Position numbers and translations under genes: made by a program. A stretch of 64,000 nt of DNA from contig JACSYO010000396.1 of assembly GCA_016806645.1 (NCBI GenBank), forward strand, positions 440,001 to 504,000, read 5' to 3'. The notes beneath the pieces are model-generated. The model did no database searches and was not told the DNA's origin. It was given only the letters and a program-made list of their open reading frames with translations. Numbering within the stretch: the first letter of the stretch is position 1; each line of letters opens with the position of its first letter. Below are positions 21,811 to 33,926 of the stretch, in pieces. The stretch is from Ophiodon elongatus (lineage: Eukaryota > Chordata > Actinopteri > Perciformes > Hexagrammidae).

Positions 21811-23199
21811 GGCGTTCCTCTGTTTGCTCTAAACTCCTGGATGGAAACGTGCCTACCTCGCATTTCTGTTTTTCTGCTAACCCTATGGCCGTAATGTTTC
21901 ACACGTCTCACCAAAGCAACAGCGACTAAAGAAAGAAAGGAAACGGTCGTGTGAGGTAAGAGGAGGTTTGTCTTGTAACTCATTTCCCAGCCGTCCTCCC
22001 CTGCCTGTCACTCTGTGTTCATGGTGCATGTGAGTCTCTTGGGAATAACTGTCAGAAGGACTAAACAGTAAAAAGTGATGACTTTGTGGTGTTGAAGAAT
22101 CGAAACATGTCTACATCCCTCAGGATCTCATGACTTAAGTTCTGTCGACAGAAGTGCTGCATTTTCATTATCCAGTAATGTCCTGATTATGTTGTCGATT
22201 CATTTGACAAAGATTAGTCTATAAAATGACAGAAAAGGGGAAAGCTTCCTAGTAAAATGAACCCAATCCTCACATTTGACAAGATGGATCAAGCCAATGT
22301 TTCAACACTACTTGACATTGGTCACTAAATCAGCTTACACACTTAAAACCCTACTCACTTTACCATTTTCCCCAAATCACCCCATCTACCCTCGCTCTCC
22401 TCGTCCTCCCCTACAGTCCGCCCAGACGGTATCAAACCCTCCCAGGTGCAGGCGTCTTATTAGACCCTTATAGTGCTCCACTCTAATAAATCATTCACAG
22501 GCCCCGTGGCTACACTAGCCCACACCTGCACCTGAATAACAATATGAGCACATAGCAAAGAACTATCTCATCCGCTGGTTTTACTCTCGGCAGAGAGTTA
22601 TTGTTCCGCTGTGTGCTACGGAATCTAAGGGGAATAAAAGAGTTGAATACATTTTAAATTCATTGCAACTGGTTTACGGTGTGCCAAATAAGTCACTGGG
22701 ATTAAATCAATTTCATGCGGTTATCCATTGTTTTTATTAAACAGTCTGAAGCCCTATCTGGACACGAAGAGCATTCTTAATTTGAAGTGTGGGTGTGAAA
22801 ATATGAATTGCTCCTTGGTAACTAGACTCATACTTTTGGATGGCACCTAAAGGAGGCATCACATCTTATTAATTGGGTGATAGGAGGACAGCCTATTACT
22901 TCATATCTTCAATGTCTGACACTGTAGCACCCCCCCTCTCCCTCTCCCCTTCAGACAATTGATCCATTCCCATGATTGCTGTGCGTCAGCCAATACTGCT
23001 TCTCCAACTGTTGTCAGTATTAGTATGCAGACCAGATCAGAAGGCTAAACTACAATCACTAACCTGCCGTGTGTTCATAACCCCTCACGCGGCCTCACCT
23101 TCAGACAGACGCCTGCAGAGAGTTTAATCCAGTCAGCTAAATGCACGAGGCAACTGCTAGGACCCTCGGTGTACGGCCATAGTTGGAGGTTTGTACAAT

Positions 23200-23305
23200 A
23201 GCATGTGTGATCTGGTTGTAGCGCTCCATTATCAGAAGGTCCTGGTTTTGAATCCACCATTCCTTCTGTGGCCTTTGCATCTTCTCCCCTCTGTCAGAGC
23301 AACTT
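23200..23305 (+). mobile_element. Degraded tRNA-like SINE fragment
   Basis: Resembles the SINE at 62172-62515: TGGTTGTAGCGCTCC in the A-box position, GGTCCTGGTTTTGAATCC in the B-box position, then TGTGGCCTTTGCATCTTCTC. The B box is altered (TTTTGAA for TTCGA). Partial and decayed. Confidence 0.45.
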
Positions 23306-25047
23306 CCCTCAGGTTGACTCAGTTTTAATATCGCGGAGACATTTTAAAATCCATGTTGGTGTACACAAAAGGTGAGGTGCTCTTAATAAAGTCGTCTTAA
23401 TGCGACATATTTCTCAGTTCTCCGCGCACCATTTGCTCATTCCGACAAGATAAATAGTTAAGGGGTAAAGTGATGAGTTTGTACGTCGTAATTACGTGAA
23501 AAACATCTCGTTATAACAAACTTATTACGTGATCCTTATCTGGAGGGCTGAAATCTCTCCGTTTAACTTAGTGAAGATAAAGGAGTTATTAATGAATCCA
23601 TTCATTAAAATAGTTGGATGGGAACGTCGTTGTCTACTCTGTCACATTAATATAGTTACTGACTCTACACCTTTACCACCACTGCAATCACATCAATCGA
23701 AAGTTCAAAAAGCTGAATTAGCCAATGACTACCAACTAATCAAACATCTTTTCAATTGAATTTCTAGAAATATGCACCAGATTTTAATATACTGTATACT
23801 AATGTTAGGATACAAACATTGCATATTCTGATAAGCTCTGGCTCTAAAAGGTGTTTTTCACCACAACATACAGCAGGTTGGGATTCCAAAGAGGACTATG
23901 TCGTTGGAAATGTATCTCCACCAGGTTATCAAACACCTGTCAAATTGTCTTTTATTACACACCGACTCAAACTGAGTATAGAGTTGACGGAACAGGAATT
24001 GCTGCTTTTCATATGCTAAACCTCTGAATACATTTGGAAAAAACAGGTATTATCCAGATGGAATAAATACTCAGAGGACCCTCAAGTGTGCCAAAAAACA
24101 GCAGGTATTTGAGGCTGTAATTAATACTGGGGGAAGGGGGGTGAAAAACATACACACACATGCTCTGGGTGGAGTTGAAACCATTGAATGTGCACTATTA
24201 AAATCATCCTACCAACCATACAGAATAGGGGTTGGAAATAGAACTCAATGATGAGATGTTCTCAACAGAGACGGGGCAAAATCGCATCGATTTTAGGGTG
24301 TAAAGGATTGTCTCGCTGAGAATAGCCGACCTCCCATCAAAGAAACTATTCAGTGCCTCAATCAGGTATAACCTTGCTTTGGACAAGGTGTGAAATCATC
24401 CTCCATGCACTGAATTTCTACTTCACCTGAATACTTTTCAACAAGAGCCATGCTGAGCAGGCATGCTCCATTTCAGCACTGATTTCCATACATTTCCATC
24501 AGATACATGCTTAGTAGAACCAGTCCATCTGCCCCTACTTCTACACAATACGTGTCTTTATACATTTGTGTCAGTCCAATGGAAGTCACAGAATGAATCC
24601 CTCATGTCAGAGGGATTTGATTTGAACCCTTTGTTCACAGATGAAGACTCTCAAAAGTCTGAAGCTTACTGATGAGTTTGTGTTCCGCATAGCCAGGAAA
24701 TGAAGATGGACGACATTAAAACTCCTCAATAGTGCAGCCAAAGCATCTCGATCTTCCCCTGGTGACTGGCAGAAGTGCAGGTCATAAACCCCGCCCCTTC
24801 CATGTTAGTAGTGGGACATGGGCCAAATAAAAGAATAATAATCAAATGACACATCTCTCCCAAGATGGTTCTGTCATTTTAGGTACTTCTTATCACGTTG
24901 ATGTTTTTCCTGATCAGTTCAGTTTTAATTTGTTATGTGATGCTCTAAAAAGGGGATGTGACATCATTAACAGCTGCTTTGAGTGAAGTACCTGTGGAAC
25001 CTGAGGCTCGGTACATGGGTACAAGTTTCCATTAACTTTATATGCAA

Positions 25048-25086
25048 ACGGACTGTATATAAAAGATCTTTATATACAGTCTATGG
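25048..25086. repeat. Near-perfect palindrome
   Basis: GACTGTATATAAA and TTTATATACAGTC face each other around AGATC. The outer sequence (ACTGTATATAAA, TACAGTCTATGG) equals the start of the dispersed family copy at 48921, so this may be two facing terminal fragments of that family. Confidence 0.6.
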
Positions 25087-26193
25087 GTCATACAGTCACT
25101 GACCGGTGTCACTAGCTAGCTTAGCAACATTTCCACCGACCTAATGAGGTTAGCCAGCGCTGTAGGACCATCGGGTGTGTTGTGTGGGGCTAACGAAGCA
25201 ACTGGGTGGCTAACACACTTTTGAGTCTGGAGTCACCGCGGGAGGTGCAAAGATGTTCTCTGGAGGTTCCATTCACAATACTGGCATCCTGCCATGACCG
25301 AAGATGTTTTGAGTCCATAAGTGTGAAAGGGGTCTGAGGACCAAACCATGGAAACCGACTGACGTTAGCATTGCAGGCACTTTTTTAAGCTGTTCAATGA
25401 GCTGAGCTAACTTGCAAAAGTAACGTTAACCACATTTGAATTTCAGTTGGACTATACTCGTTATTTATCCTTTATAAAGGCAATGCCAAAGCAGGGGGGC
25501 TAGCATGTTACCATTAACTGCTGGGAGTTGCTCACCCACATGAATTATTGTAATGGGGTTTCTGTCTTTTCCCTGTGACCGAGCGCTTTTCTTGCACTGC
25601 TGCATTATAAATGTCTTGTTAGCACCGTGTTCTCCACAAGTGAGTGGCCGAGCTGTGTCAAACTGAAGTACTGACTTGGCAGTGCAAGCATCTCATAATC
25701 AATATGGACTCTGTACTTTGTCTTTTTAATTTGTTTGGGTTTTCTTTTCTTTTTTTTCTCCCTCAAGGCTGGATTGATTATCAGTCTGTGCTGGTCGGCA
25801 GAAACAAAAGGAGGGACATAATAGTCTGGTTTCCAAGAAGCTGTCCGGTATTCAGGAATCATTGACTGCTGGATTTAATCAGGGCTCAACACTGACTTGG
25901 CGCCCAGAAGCTGATGCCAGCAAAATATCTGATATTTAAAGTAAATAAGAAACTTTGCACTCGCTTTGCAAGATGTCCACCTTCAATGCTACGCACAACA
26001 CCAGGAGAGCAGCTGTCGTCGGGGTTTGGTTTTCTGGACCTTTGTGCCGGTTCCCACCACAGATCAGTTGGCCCTTCAGCATGGAAGTCTTGGACTGTGC
26101 GTCCCTCAAGAGACCCCGACATCAGCTGGTCCGGCATCGCTACTTTTAGAGATCTGTCAATCTGTCTGCCTCTGAACCAAAGGACAAGACTTG

Positions 26194-26208
26194 GTTGCCA
26201 ATGGCAAC
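26194..26208. promoter_or_regulatory. RFX X-box-like palindrome
   Basis: GTTGCCAATGGCAAC has perfect half-sites of the form bound by RFX transcription factors. An identical motif is at 45166-45180, and both are followed within 30 bp by TTACTGTCGA, which points to a shared repeat origin. Function is not shown. Confidence 0.4.
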
Positions 26209-26381
26209 CATGATACCATTACTGTCGAGCCATCTTACTACCCACACACACCTAAATGCAGAGGAACAAATGGCAAACAGGACCAGCACAAAGGCACAGT
26301 ACCATTGCAGCCGGTCATGGTCGAGTCCAACCCTCCACTCAGGACAACATCCTGTTTCTGGTGATTCCTCAAGTCCGATTC

Positions 26382-26657
26382 TTATGATACACAATTGATG
26401 GCGACAGATAGGATGCCATGCGGTATCAAGTTAGTAACTATGTAGTTGCGCTGGTGGCGCGGCTTTCCAACGCGGCAGCACGGGGAATGGAGGTCCAGCA
26501 TGTCGGCCTTCAACACAGCGGCGCTGACTCGGTGTAGAACTCCGCCCCCGACGAACATCGCTAAGTTACGATTGGAGTCACGCCTCCTCGGGTCGTCTTC
26601 AGCGGGGATACAATCTGGATATGCCAAACAACTCATTTTGGCTGGCAGTCTAAACAA
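26382..26657 (-). other. Unassigned open reading frame, 91 codons
   Basis: A comparatively GC-rich open frame (MFRLPAKMSCLAYP through SVAINCVS) inside intron 8 on the same strand as snx7. It has several Cys and Arg residues but no domain, signal or repeat that I recognise. It may be chance, a decayed insertion or an unannotated exon; chance is most likely. Confidence 0.2.
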
Positions 26658-28807
26658 AGCAATAAAGGTTTGAAATATAGCTTTTAGTTAATAGTTCATC
26701 TTCCATTATTAATGTTATTCACAGCCATTCACGCAGCACACAGATCTGCTCTTAACTTCTGAGTGATCAAAATAACCTTTGAGAATCATTAACATTTCAT
26801 CCCTGGAATCTTCAGAAGTAAGAGCTAAATGTGTCTGTGGTGTAACTCATAAATATGCTGAGAGCATTAGCCTCATTTGTTTGCATTGCTCTGGATGTCC
26901 ATGTTCAGTTGATCAGACACAGTCCAGGAGTTACAGCTCAGTAACAGCCGAGTGGCACCGGCTGCATGAGACAGGCTTCCTCATTCAGGAGCCAAGAGCC
27001 CTTTGGCTGCTCCCACCCACGCCCACCCACACACCCCCACCCACCCGAGCTTGCTGGGGGCCACTGTGCTATGTGATGAGTGTTTTTGTCAGGGCTGCTG
27101 CAGGGAGCGGACAGGAGAGACGGCCTGCACCCTGCAGAGAAAACCCAATTATGACAAGGACACACACACACACACACTTATTATTAAGTCTCCCCAAATA
27201 GCATTACGTTCTGATGCAGTACCAGCACTCGACACCCTGAAACAAAAAAGGCTGGCTGAACCAAAACGCTTCTATTTTGGCCTCTCATGGTATCACAGGA
27301 GATACAAAACATCTCAGGTTTACACAACACGGCCAAAAGTACACGGAGCGTCACATAAAGTACGTGGATACCTGAACCTTCTACACAAAGACTCAAAGCT
27401 GTTGGACGTGGAGGTCAGGTCCCTGTGCAGGACAGCCCCATTGTTACACACCAAAGTGGGGCAAAACATTTATTCATCGGAATAACACACTTTTACCTAA
27501 AATCTAATTTAGATTTTTTTGCTATTTCAGACTCACAAATTCAGCCTACGCTGTTCATCTCAAGTGTTGGTGTCTGAAGAGGTGAAAGGTTAAGTCAATG
27601 AACCGCTCCAGGATTCCTTATCACATCCACATCTAGTGTTTGCTTGTTCTCTTGGTGTCGTCGGCTCTTGGACTGTTGGTCCAACAAAAAAAAAGAGACA
27701 TTTAAATATGTCACTTTGGGCTCTGGGACATTGTGACACATGAACACACTTCTAATTAGCGTTTTTCATAATCAGCAGATTTTAAAAAGTCCTTTAACAG
27801 CTTCCCCGGGAAATACAGTGGAAGAGCCGGCAGCCCTCTTCTCAGGCCGGCTGTTTGAGGAGGAAATAAAGGTAAAGCGCCGCTACCCTCTGCTGGCAGA
27901 GCTCCAGCCTTCACCACTAGAATACAGCCAGAGCAATACAGCCAGAGCAATACAGCCAGAGCAGCCACACGCAGATTTATGTCCTCGCTGCTTTCTTGGA
28001 CAAAAACAAGAAAGCGTGAAGGATCTTCATTGTCTCATTCTCCTCCTGCTGCATTGCTCTCTACTTCCATCGAGCTCTATTGTTTTTCCCCCAACGCCTT
28101 AATTCCCCTGCTGTCTCGGCCTGCTGCTTAATCTGGATAAAGGATTGTCTCTTCAACATTTTTTTTTTTCTCTCTTTCACCTACATCCTCTTCTCTCTGG
28201 GTAAATCCTCTCCCACTGAGATTGGTCACAAAATAAAAGAAACCAGGAAGGTTCTTGGTTCCATTATTTTGTGCCGATTCCCAAAATAACAAGCAGTCAG
28301 TGTTACAGAGAAATAGCACCACTTGCTCTCAGAATTTGACAAACTTCTGCTCAAAGTCCACTTAGCAGCTTATTCTGGGGCTTTCTACTCCCTCTCATGG
28401 TCTTCATCAGCTGATGGCGTTGGCTCAGCTGTGACCAGCTGAGTTATATTAACATGCCTCTGTTCAGACATGATCTTTGGTGCTGGTAGCATATTAGGAT
28501 TTGGTGGGTGAGCTGGCTCAGGCGTATGAAAAGAGAGAGAGTGGTGAACAGGGGCAAGCGACTGCCCACGTGAAAGGACAACAACTCTGAACTCAAACAA
28601 ATCCAACCTTCCACCAGGAATGTACAGTGGAGCGCCACTGAAAGTCAGAGTCACAACTTGTAAAGTTGGAGCAAATTCACCTCCTACCAATGGAAGTGCA
28701 CAATGTAAAAGGTAAAAATCAACTAAGAGGCAATGTAAAAAAACATCTACTTGTATTTAATTAAAATGATACAAAGTATCATATCTGAAAAACTGTTCTG
28801 TATCAGG

Positions 28808-29230
28808 CGGCAGTGAAGCCAATGCAGTGTCTTAAAGCTGCATTCTCTCTCCTGACCACCAGGGGGCGACTCCTCTGGTTGTATAGAAGTCTATAGAAAA
28901 TGACTCTACTTCTCTCTTGATTTATTCCCTCAGTAAACATTGTAAACATGAGTTTATGTCTCAATCTCTAGTTTCAAGTCTTCTTCAATACAGCATGATG
29001 TTCATTTAGTAAATTATGGTCCATTTAGAGTCAAACAGACCATAAAGCAGGCGATGCTTACTGTGATTGACAGGTCTCTACCAGAGCCATATACAGTGTC
29101 TCTACGTCACTCCTCGACAGTCTAAATATGGTCACTTGCGTTCATTGGTTGCAAAAAAGACAAGATGATGATGGCAGTCCACCAACCAGTGGGCGAGGTC
29201 ACGACGACTACGTCCACTTTTAACATACAT
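28808..29230 (-). mobile_element. Dispersed non-autonomous repeat, copy 2
   Basis: Minus-orientation copy with ACCAGGGGGCGACTCCTC, CATGAGTTTATGTCTCAATC and TAGTAAATTATGGTCCA, ending in the ACGTCCACTTTTAAC terminal part. Nearly full length. Confidence 0.85.
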
Positions 29231-29802
29231 GTTCTTTAACATACAGGTTCTGGATGTAAACTGATTCATGTGTCGTTTTTCCTCCTCTGTTTGGTTTATC
29301 TATGCAAGGAGGCCGCTCACGCTAAGAGGTCACTCGTGTGTAAACTTCGTCGCGGTCAGCCACGTTTTTGGGTTATGTTTGGCGTCGTGCACCCAAAACT
29401 CCTGGAGGTCCGAAGTTGGAAATTTCAACTGGGAAATTTCGAGGTCCGACTTTGACTGCAACGCAGCATGACTCATCACTGTCAACTTAAACGGTCCAAT
29501 CAGCTGCTCCCGTACCACACAGTCTAGCAGTCCATGCTGATGTGTAAACGTTCTTCCACCATTCATAAGAAACCATTCCATTGATGTGTGAAGACAGGAG
29601 AACTTTCCAAGACTGACGATGGACTTCTAAAATTGGGAATTAGCTCCAGATGAAGCCCATCATAAAGCTCATGTGTGCCATATCAATAGACGTTTGGCTT
29701 CATTAACCCTCGTCTACCCTGGATTATTTTCCCCTTTTGACTGTGTGATTCCATCTATAAACTTTACTCTGAAGTTTTCTCCGGTTCCCATCTCAAGCTC
29801 AC

Positions 29803-29955
29803 CTGCTCGTAGTAGTCCACGTTCTTCTCAGCGGTGGATAGAAAGGCTGATTTGAGGTCAGATCTCATGCTGTTCTGCCAGCGGGACCAGTCCCCCTTCA
29901 AGGCGTTGTTGGCCTGCACCACGCGGTCCGACAGACCATCCACCTCATCCTGCAG
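29803..29955 (-). CDS. snx7: snx7 exon 8
   Basis: Encodes residues 347-397, LQDEVDGLSDRV through KNVDYYEQ, the last large part of the BAR coiled coil. The ANNALK-DW-RW pattern is characteristic of SNX7. The acceptor CGGCAG precedes CTGCAG, giving two AGs six bases apart, so use of the second would remove Leu-Gln without a frame change. The donor is CAG/GTGAGC. Phase 0 on both sides. Confidence 0.95.
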
Positions 29956-30184
29956 CTGCCGGGGAAACACAGGAACCCAAAAAGCTGAACAAACGTCAGT
30001 CTGACACATTCATGATCTGTTTAGTAAAAATATAGAAGATACTAGCGGTTATTCAGAAATGGGAAAACAATGTATTATCTTGCTAGTCAAACTTAAGTCT
30101 CAAGTGTTGGCTATTGAGTCCAAGTTTAAGGGGGAAGTCCATCGGTCTTTACACATCAAAGTGAGTTCCCAGGTGTTGGGGAGT

Positions 30185-30331
30185 TCTACTGTGACAAAAG
30201 TAGCATAAGGTGTCTCCAGAAGGAGCTGAGCCCATTACAAAACCTAGACATCAACCCGGTCGTCGCAGGGACTTGAACCAGCAACCTTTCAGTTCCTAAG
30301 ACAAGTCTCCATGGACTGAGCTACAGCTGCC
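30185..30331 (-). mobile_element. tRNA-like SINE
   Basis: On the minus strand it begins GGCAGCTGTAGCTCAGTCCA (A-box region) and continues to GGTTGCTGGTTCAAGTCCC (B box), followed by an unrelated body and the end near 30185. The tRNA-like head and pol III boxes identify a SINE. It does not fold into a complete tRNA and should not be called a tRNA gene. Confidence 0.7.
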
Positions 30332-30999
30332 TGATCGATTACCCATCAAGCAGTCGAATTGTTGCAGTGGCGGAAAAATGTGGGGATAAAAAATAAAAGG
30401 ATCTTTCATTCAGGTTATAAGGCGGGGCAGCTGGTTTGATGCTGTCTAAAGAAGGACTGAACCCATGAAACACTCGTTTCATCATCACAATGATGCAGCC
30501 GGTCAGTAACTGCACACTCAAAGTCCGACCAATCATATTTCTTGGTATTCGAGGATGTTTCAACATTTTAAAATCATAAATAGTTTGATGATGTTTCTAC
30601 AAACTGTCATTGATTTAAATTTGTGCCTGGCACGTGCACATCTTTGGAGTTAGTGGCGCCCACTATTGAGTGATTTAAAAATTGTTTTGTATTGATTGGA
30701 TGAACAATTTCTTTTCTATTTCTATTTCTAGTCAGATTTGGGTTCTGCCTCGTACATTTTGTTTTCATTCGAAGCACACCCTGGTGGTTGATGGCAGCAA
30801 ATCTGGTGGGCGGACTTACATGGTCCTGGCGGCTTTTTTGTTGAGCACATTGAGCTGAACATGTTTGTTAATTTTCAAATTTTTTGGGTATTAATTACAG
30901 TGCCATCATGTGGCCCTTTAGAGTCATATTTGCAATTTTAACAATTGCAGTTACATATTTTTTTTAATTGTTTAGCTGCAAGCAGGCGGCAAACTCCGG

Positions 31000-31140
31000 T
31001 TCGGACGAGTGAAGCCAATGTAGAAGTGTGTTAAACCTGCATTCTCTCTCCTGACCACCAGGGGGCGACTCCTCTGGCTATATAGAAGTCTATGAGAAAA
31101 TGACTCTACTTCTCTCTTGATTTATTCCCTGGTCTCAATA
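31000..31140 (-). mobile_element. Dispersed non-autonomous repeat, copy 3 (truncated)
   Basis: Only the terminal part is present: GAGTGAAGCCAATG, CTGACCACCAGGGGGCGACT, and ACTTCTCTCTTGATTTATTC, where homology stops abruptly at about 31130. Confidence 0.8.
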
Positions 31141-31924
31141 ACTGGCTGCAGCTCATTACCCTTTCTCCACACTTGTTTCCTATCCGTCTCATCAGCTTTC
31201 CGACAAGGCAAAAAGTAAAAAAATTAAATAAAAGACTAAATGCAAAAACACTTTACTAAACTATTTAATTTCACTTAAAATCTTTACCGATACTTTACAG
31301 TCCCATTATTCCCTTCAAATGAGAATACTTTATATTGTTTCCTCTGTCAATCTTTACTTTGGGTTCTATTCATTTATTTATGACTTTACATTAAGGCTTT
31401 AAGAATGTTGCTGAGTTGGCCTCTTGCGCAGATAGAAGTGCCAAATCTGACAAATAAACCCATACAACAAAGTGAGAGTAAATGTTAAATATTTAATGTG
31501 TATGTGGCATTTAGAGCCAAAGATAATTTGTTAAGCCCGTCCTAGATGGGCCTCTACACAAATACACACAACTCACACAGAACAATACGAAGCACATGCA
31601 ATTTAATAATAAAGAAACACTGTAAAATATAAATAAAAGGTACCGGATCAATCACGGCTACATGTGTGATCCCTCCTTAAAGCTACACGAGCCAATATAT
31701 TTGTATGAACAGTTCAAATGACCACGTGGTCTTTGAAAGTCTTCATGTTTGCCATTACTGCTAGAAATAGAGTCCGTTTTGGCCTTACGTTCATCAGATG
31801 GACACAGATACGACTCAACATGTTTGCATATGTTGCTCTGGGTCTACTGGATGGAGAAAAAAGCAACTGTTTGCTGCAAACACATTTGGGTATCAACCTA
31901 GTGTCAAACTCCAAGTCTGAAAAG

Positions 31925-32405
31925 TGAAGCCAATGCTGAAGAGTCTTAAAGCTGCATTCTCTCTCCTGACCATCAGGGGGCGACTCCTCTGTTTGTACAG
32001 AAGTCTATAGAAAATGACTCTACTTCTCTCTTGATTTATTCCCTCAGTAAACATTGTAAACATGAGTTTATGTCTCAATCTCTAGTTTCAAGTCTTCTTC
32101 AATACAGCATGATGTTCATTTAGTAAATTATGGTCCATTTAGAGTCAAACAGACCATAAAGCAGGTTATGCTTTAGGGCTAAACAAGCTAGCAAGCGCAA
32201 CTTGCTAACCGAGCAAACTAGAGCAACGTAGCGGGCCTCGCTCTCCCCTAGCTCCGCCCTCTGATGCAAATATGGTCACTTCTGGCTCCAAACAAAAGCC
32301 AAGATGGCGACAGCTAAAATGGTGAACTCGAAGCTCAAAAACAGTCCACAAACCAACGGGTGACGTGACGGTGACCGCCAACATTGTGAGGCCATATTAG
32401 GTCAA
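31925..32405 (-). mobile_element. Dispersed non-autonomous repeat, copy 4
   Basis: Near full-length minus-orientation copy. Beyond the shared core it includes GCTAGCAAGCGCAACTTGCT and the GCCAAGATGGCGAC and CCACAAACCAACGGGTGACG terminal part. Confidence 0.85.
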
Positions 32406-33063
32406 AGACTGGATACAGTTTGTCCTGCTGCGACCAAATAGTTATGCAATAACGTTAAAGTGAAAAGAATGTGGAATGCATAGTACTATTTGCAGCATGG
32501 AACAGTAAGCAGTCTCTGAGGAGTCGACATGTATGAAAATGTACTTTGGCAATCTCGCTAACCATTTAAATTAACCAATAAAAGAGATAAATGGTCTTTC
32601 ATCCCGTGTACTTTTCCTACTCTTCGCATACCGCTGGTACTCTGCAGTCCAATAGGAGGGATTCGGGGAGCTACATCTAAATGGACAGTGTGTTTTATTG
32701 CACGTTGTAATGGCTCATAAGTTGGAGGCCTACAGACCATAAGAGCAGAATAAGATAACCAACGGAGAGTTACTGGAACAAGCAGCCACTTTATCCAGCG
32801 GCCCGTGTTCCAGTCACGGTAAGCCAGAGTTATTAGTAGTTATTAGGTAACAACAACTACTAGGTGTATAAATACATGAGCAGTGTGTTTAACCTGACAC
32901 TGTATGAAGACCCTGAAGTACACATCATATTGGCTCTCCTCAGGATGTCATGCAGCTGGATTCACTGAGCCTCCGCGGGGATTAGCAGTCTGACATTTAC
33001 ACCGACAATAGCATTTACTCAAGTTCAATAAACAATGCATGCTGAACATGGGCTTATCTCACA

Positions 33064-33066
<3 letters not shown>

Positions 33067-33156
<90 letters not shown>
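33067..33156. repeat. (CA)n microsatellite
   Basis: About 45 uninterrupted CA units in intron 7. Confidence 0.97.
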
Positions 33157-33158
<2 letters not shown>

Positions 33159-33680
33159 TCTCAGTGGCCGGCTTGTTACTGCAGTGATATCGATCCATCT
33201 ATCGATCTGTGAAGAGATGGCATCTCTGTGTGTGTGGTTTTCCAGTAGTAACAGGGAGTGTCTCAGCTCTGGAGCAGTGCGTACAGCGTAGTGACGGTGT
33301 GATCTGACCGTACAGCAGGAGGGCCTTCAGGTTACACCAGGGGGCCAATCCACGAGAGGATTGGGCGGGGCCCTGCGACAAGTTTTCTGAAATGTTGTGT
33401 TTAAATATGCAAATTATTTATTATCTCATGGTAGACTTTTGTGAATGTAGGAGAAACCTACAGATGCAAATACACAAAGTAGTAATATAATATGAATTTC
33501 GGTTATCTTCTTATATGTTATGGAAGCTAAACAGACTACAACTGAAAAACTACAATACATTATTATTAGTGCTACTACTGTTGTTACTACTCTCATATGT
33601 ATCAGTTATGCCATATGGATTGACTATGTTTTACTTGTATGTTGTTCATTCTGTACACATGACATCTATTGTACTTGTGT

Positions 33681-33926
33681 CCATCCTGAGAGAGGATCCT
33701 CCTCTGTTGCTCTCCTGAAGGTTTCTTCCTTTTTTCCCTGTTAAAGGTCACAGAATGTCGTATGTGTACAGATTGGAAAGCCTTCTATAATTAAATTAAT
33801 TTAATCTAATCTAATTTGATCTAATCTAATTTAATTTGATCTAATTTAATGTAATTTAATGTAATTTAATCTAATGTGATCTAATCTAATCTAATTTGAT
33901 CTAATCTCATCTAATTTAAATTATAT
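33681..33926 (+). repeat. Retroposon 3' tail with pentanucleotide repeat
   Basis: GAGGATCCTCCTCTGTTGCT and CTGAAGGTTTCTTCC, then TGTGTACAGATTG, as in the element at 36065-36258. The tail ends in a long irregular (TAATC/TAATT)n run. This is the common 3' end of a fish LINE/SINE family; the 5' part is missing. Confidence 0.65.

Larger units (their letters stand above)
15533..29802 (-). other. snx7 intron 8, 14.3 kb
   Basis: The largest intron, GT-AG. It contains copies of the dispersed about-480-bp family (15958-16393, 28808-29230), a coding-like repeat (17060-17232), duplicated blocks at 18.5-21.8 kb, a SINE fragment (23200-23305) and microsatellites. No nested gene was supported; between the listed repeats I see nothing to annotate. 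Confidence 0.8.

Noticed and set aside
30249..30331. tRNA gene on the minus strand
   Set aside because: A and B boxes are present, but the cloverleaf cannot be completed and a SINE body follows. The same applies at 62172 and 8227.
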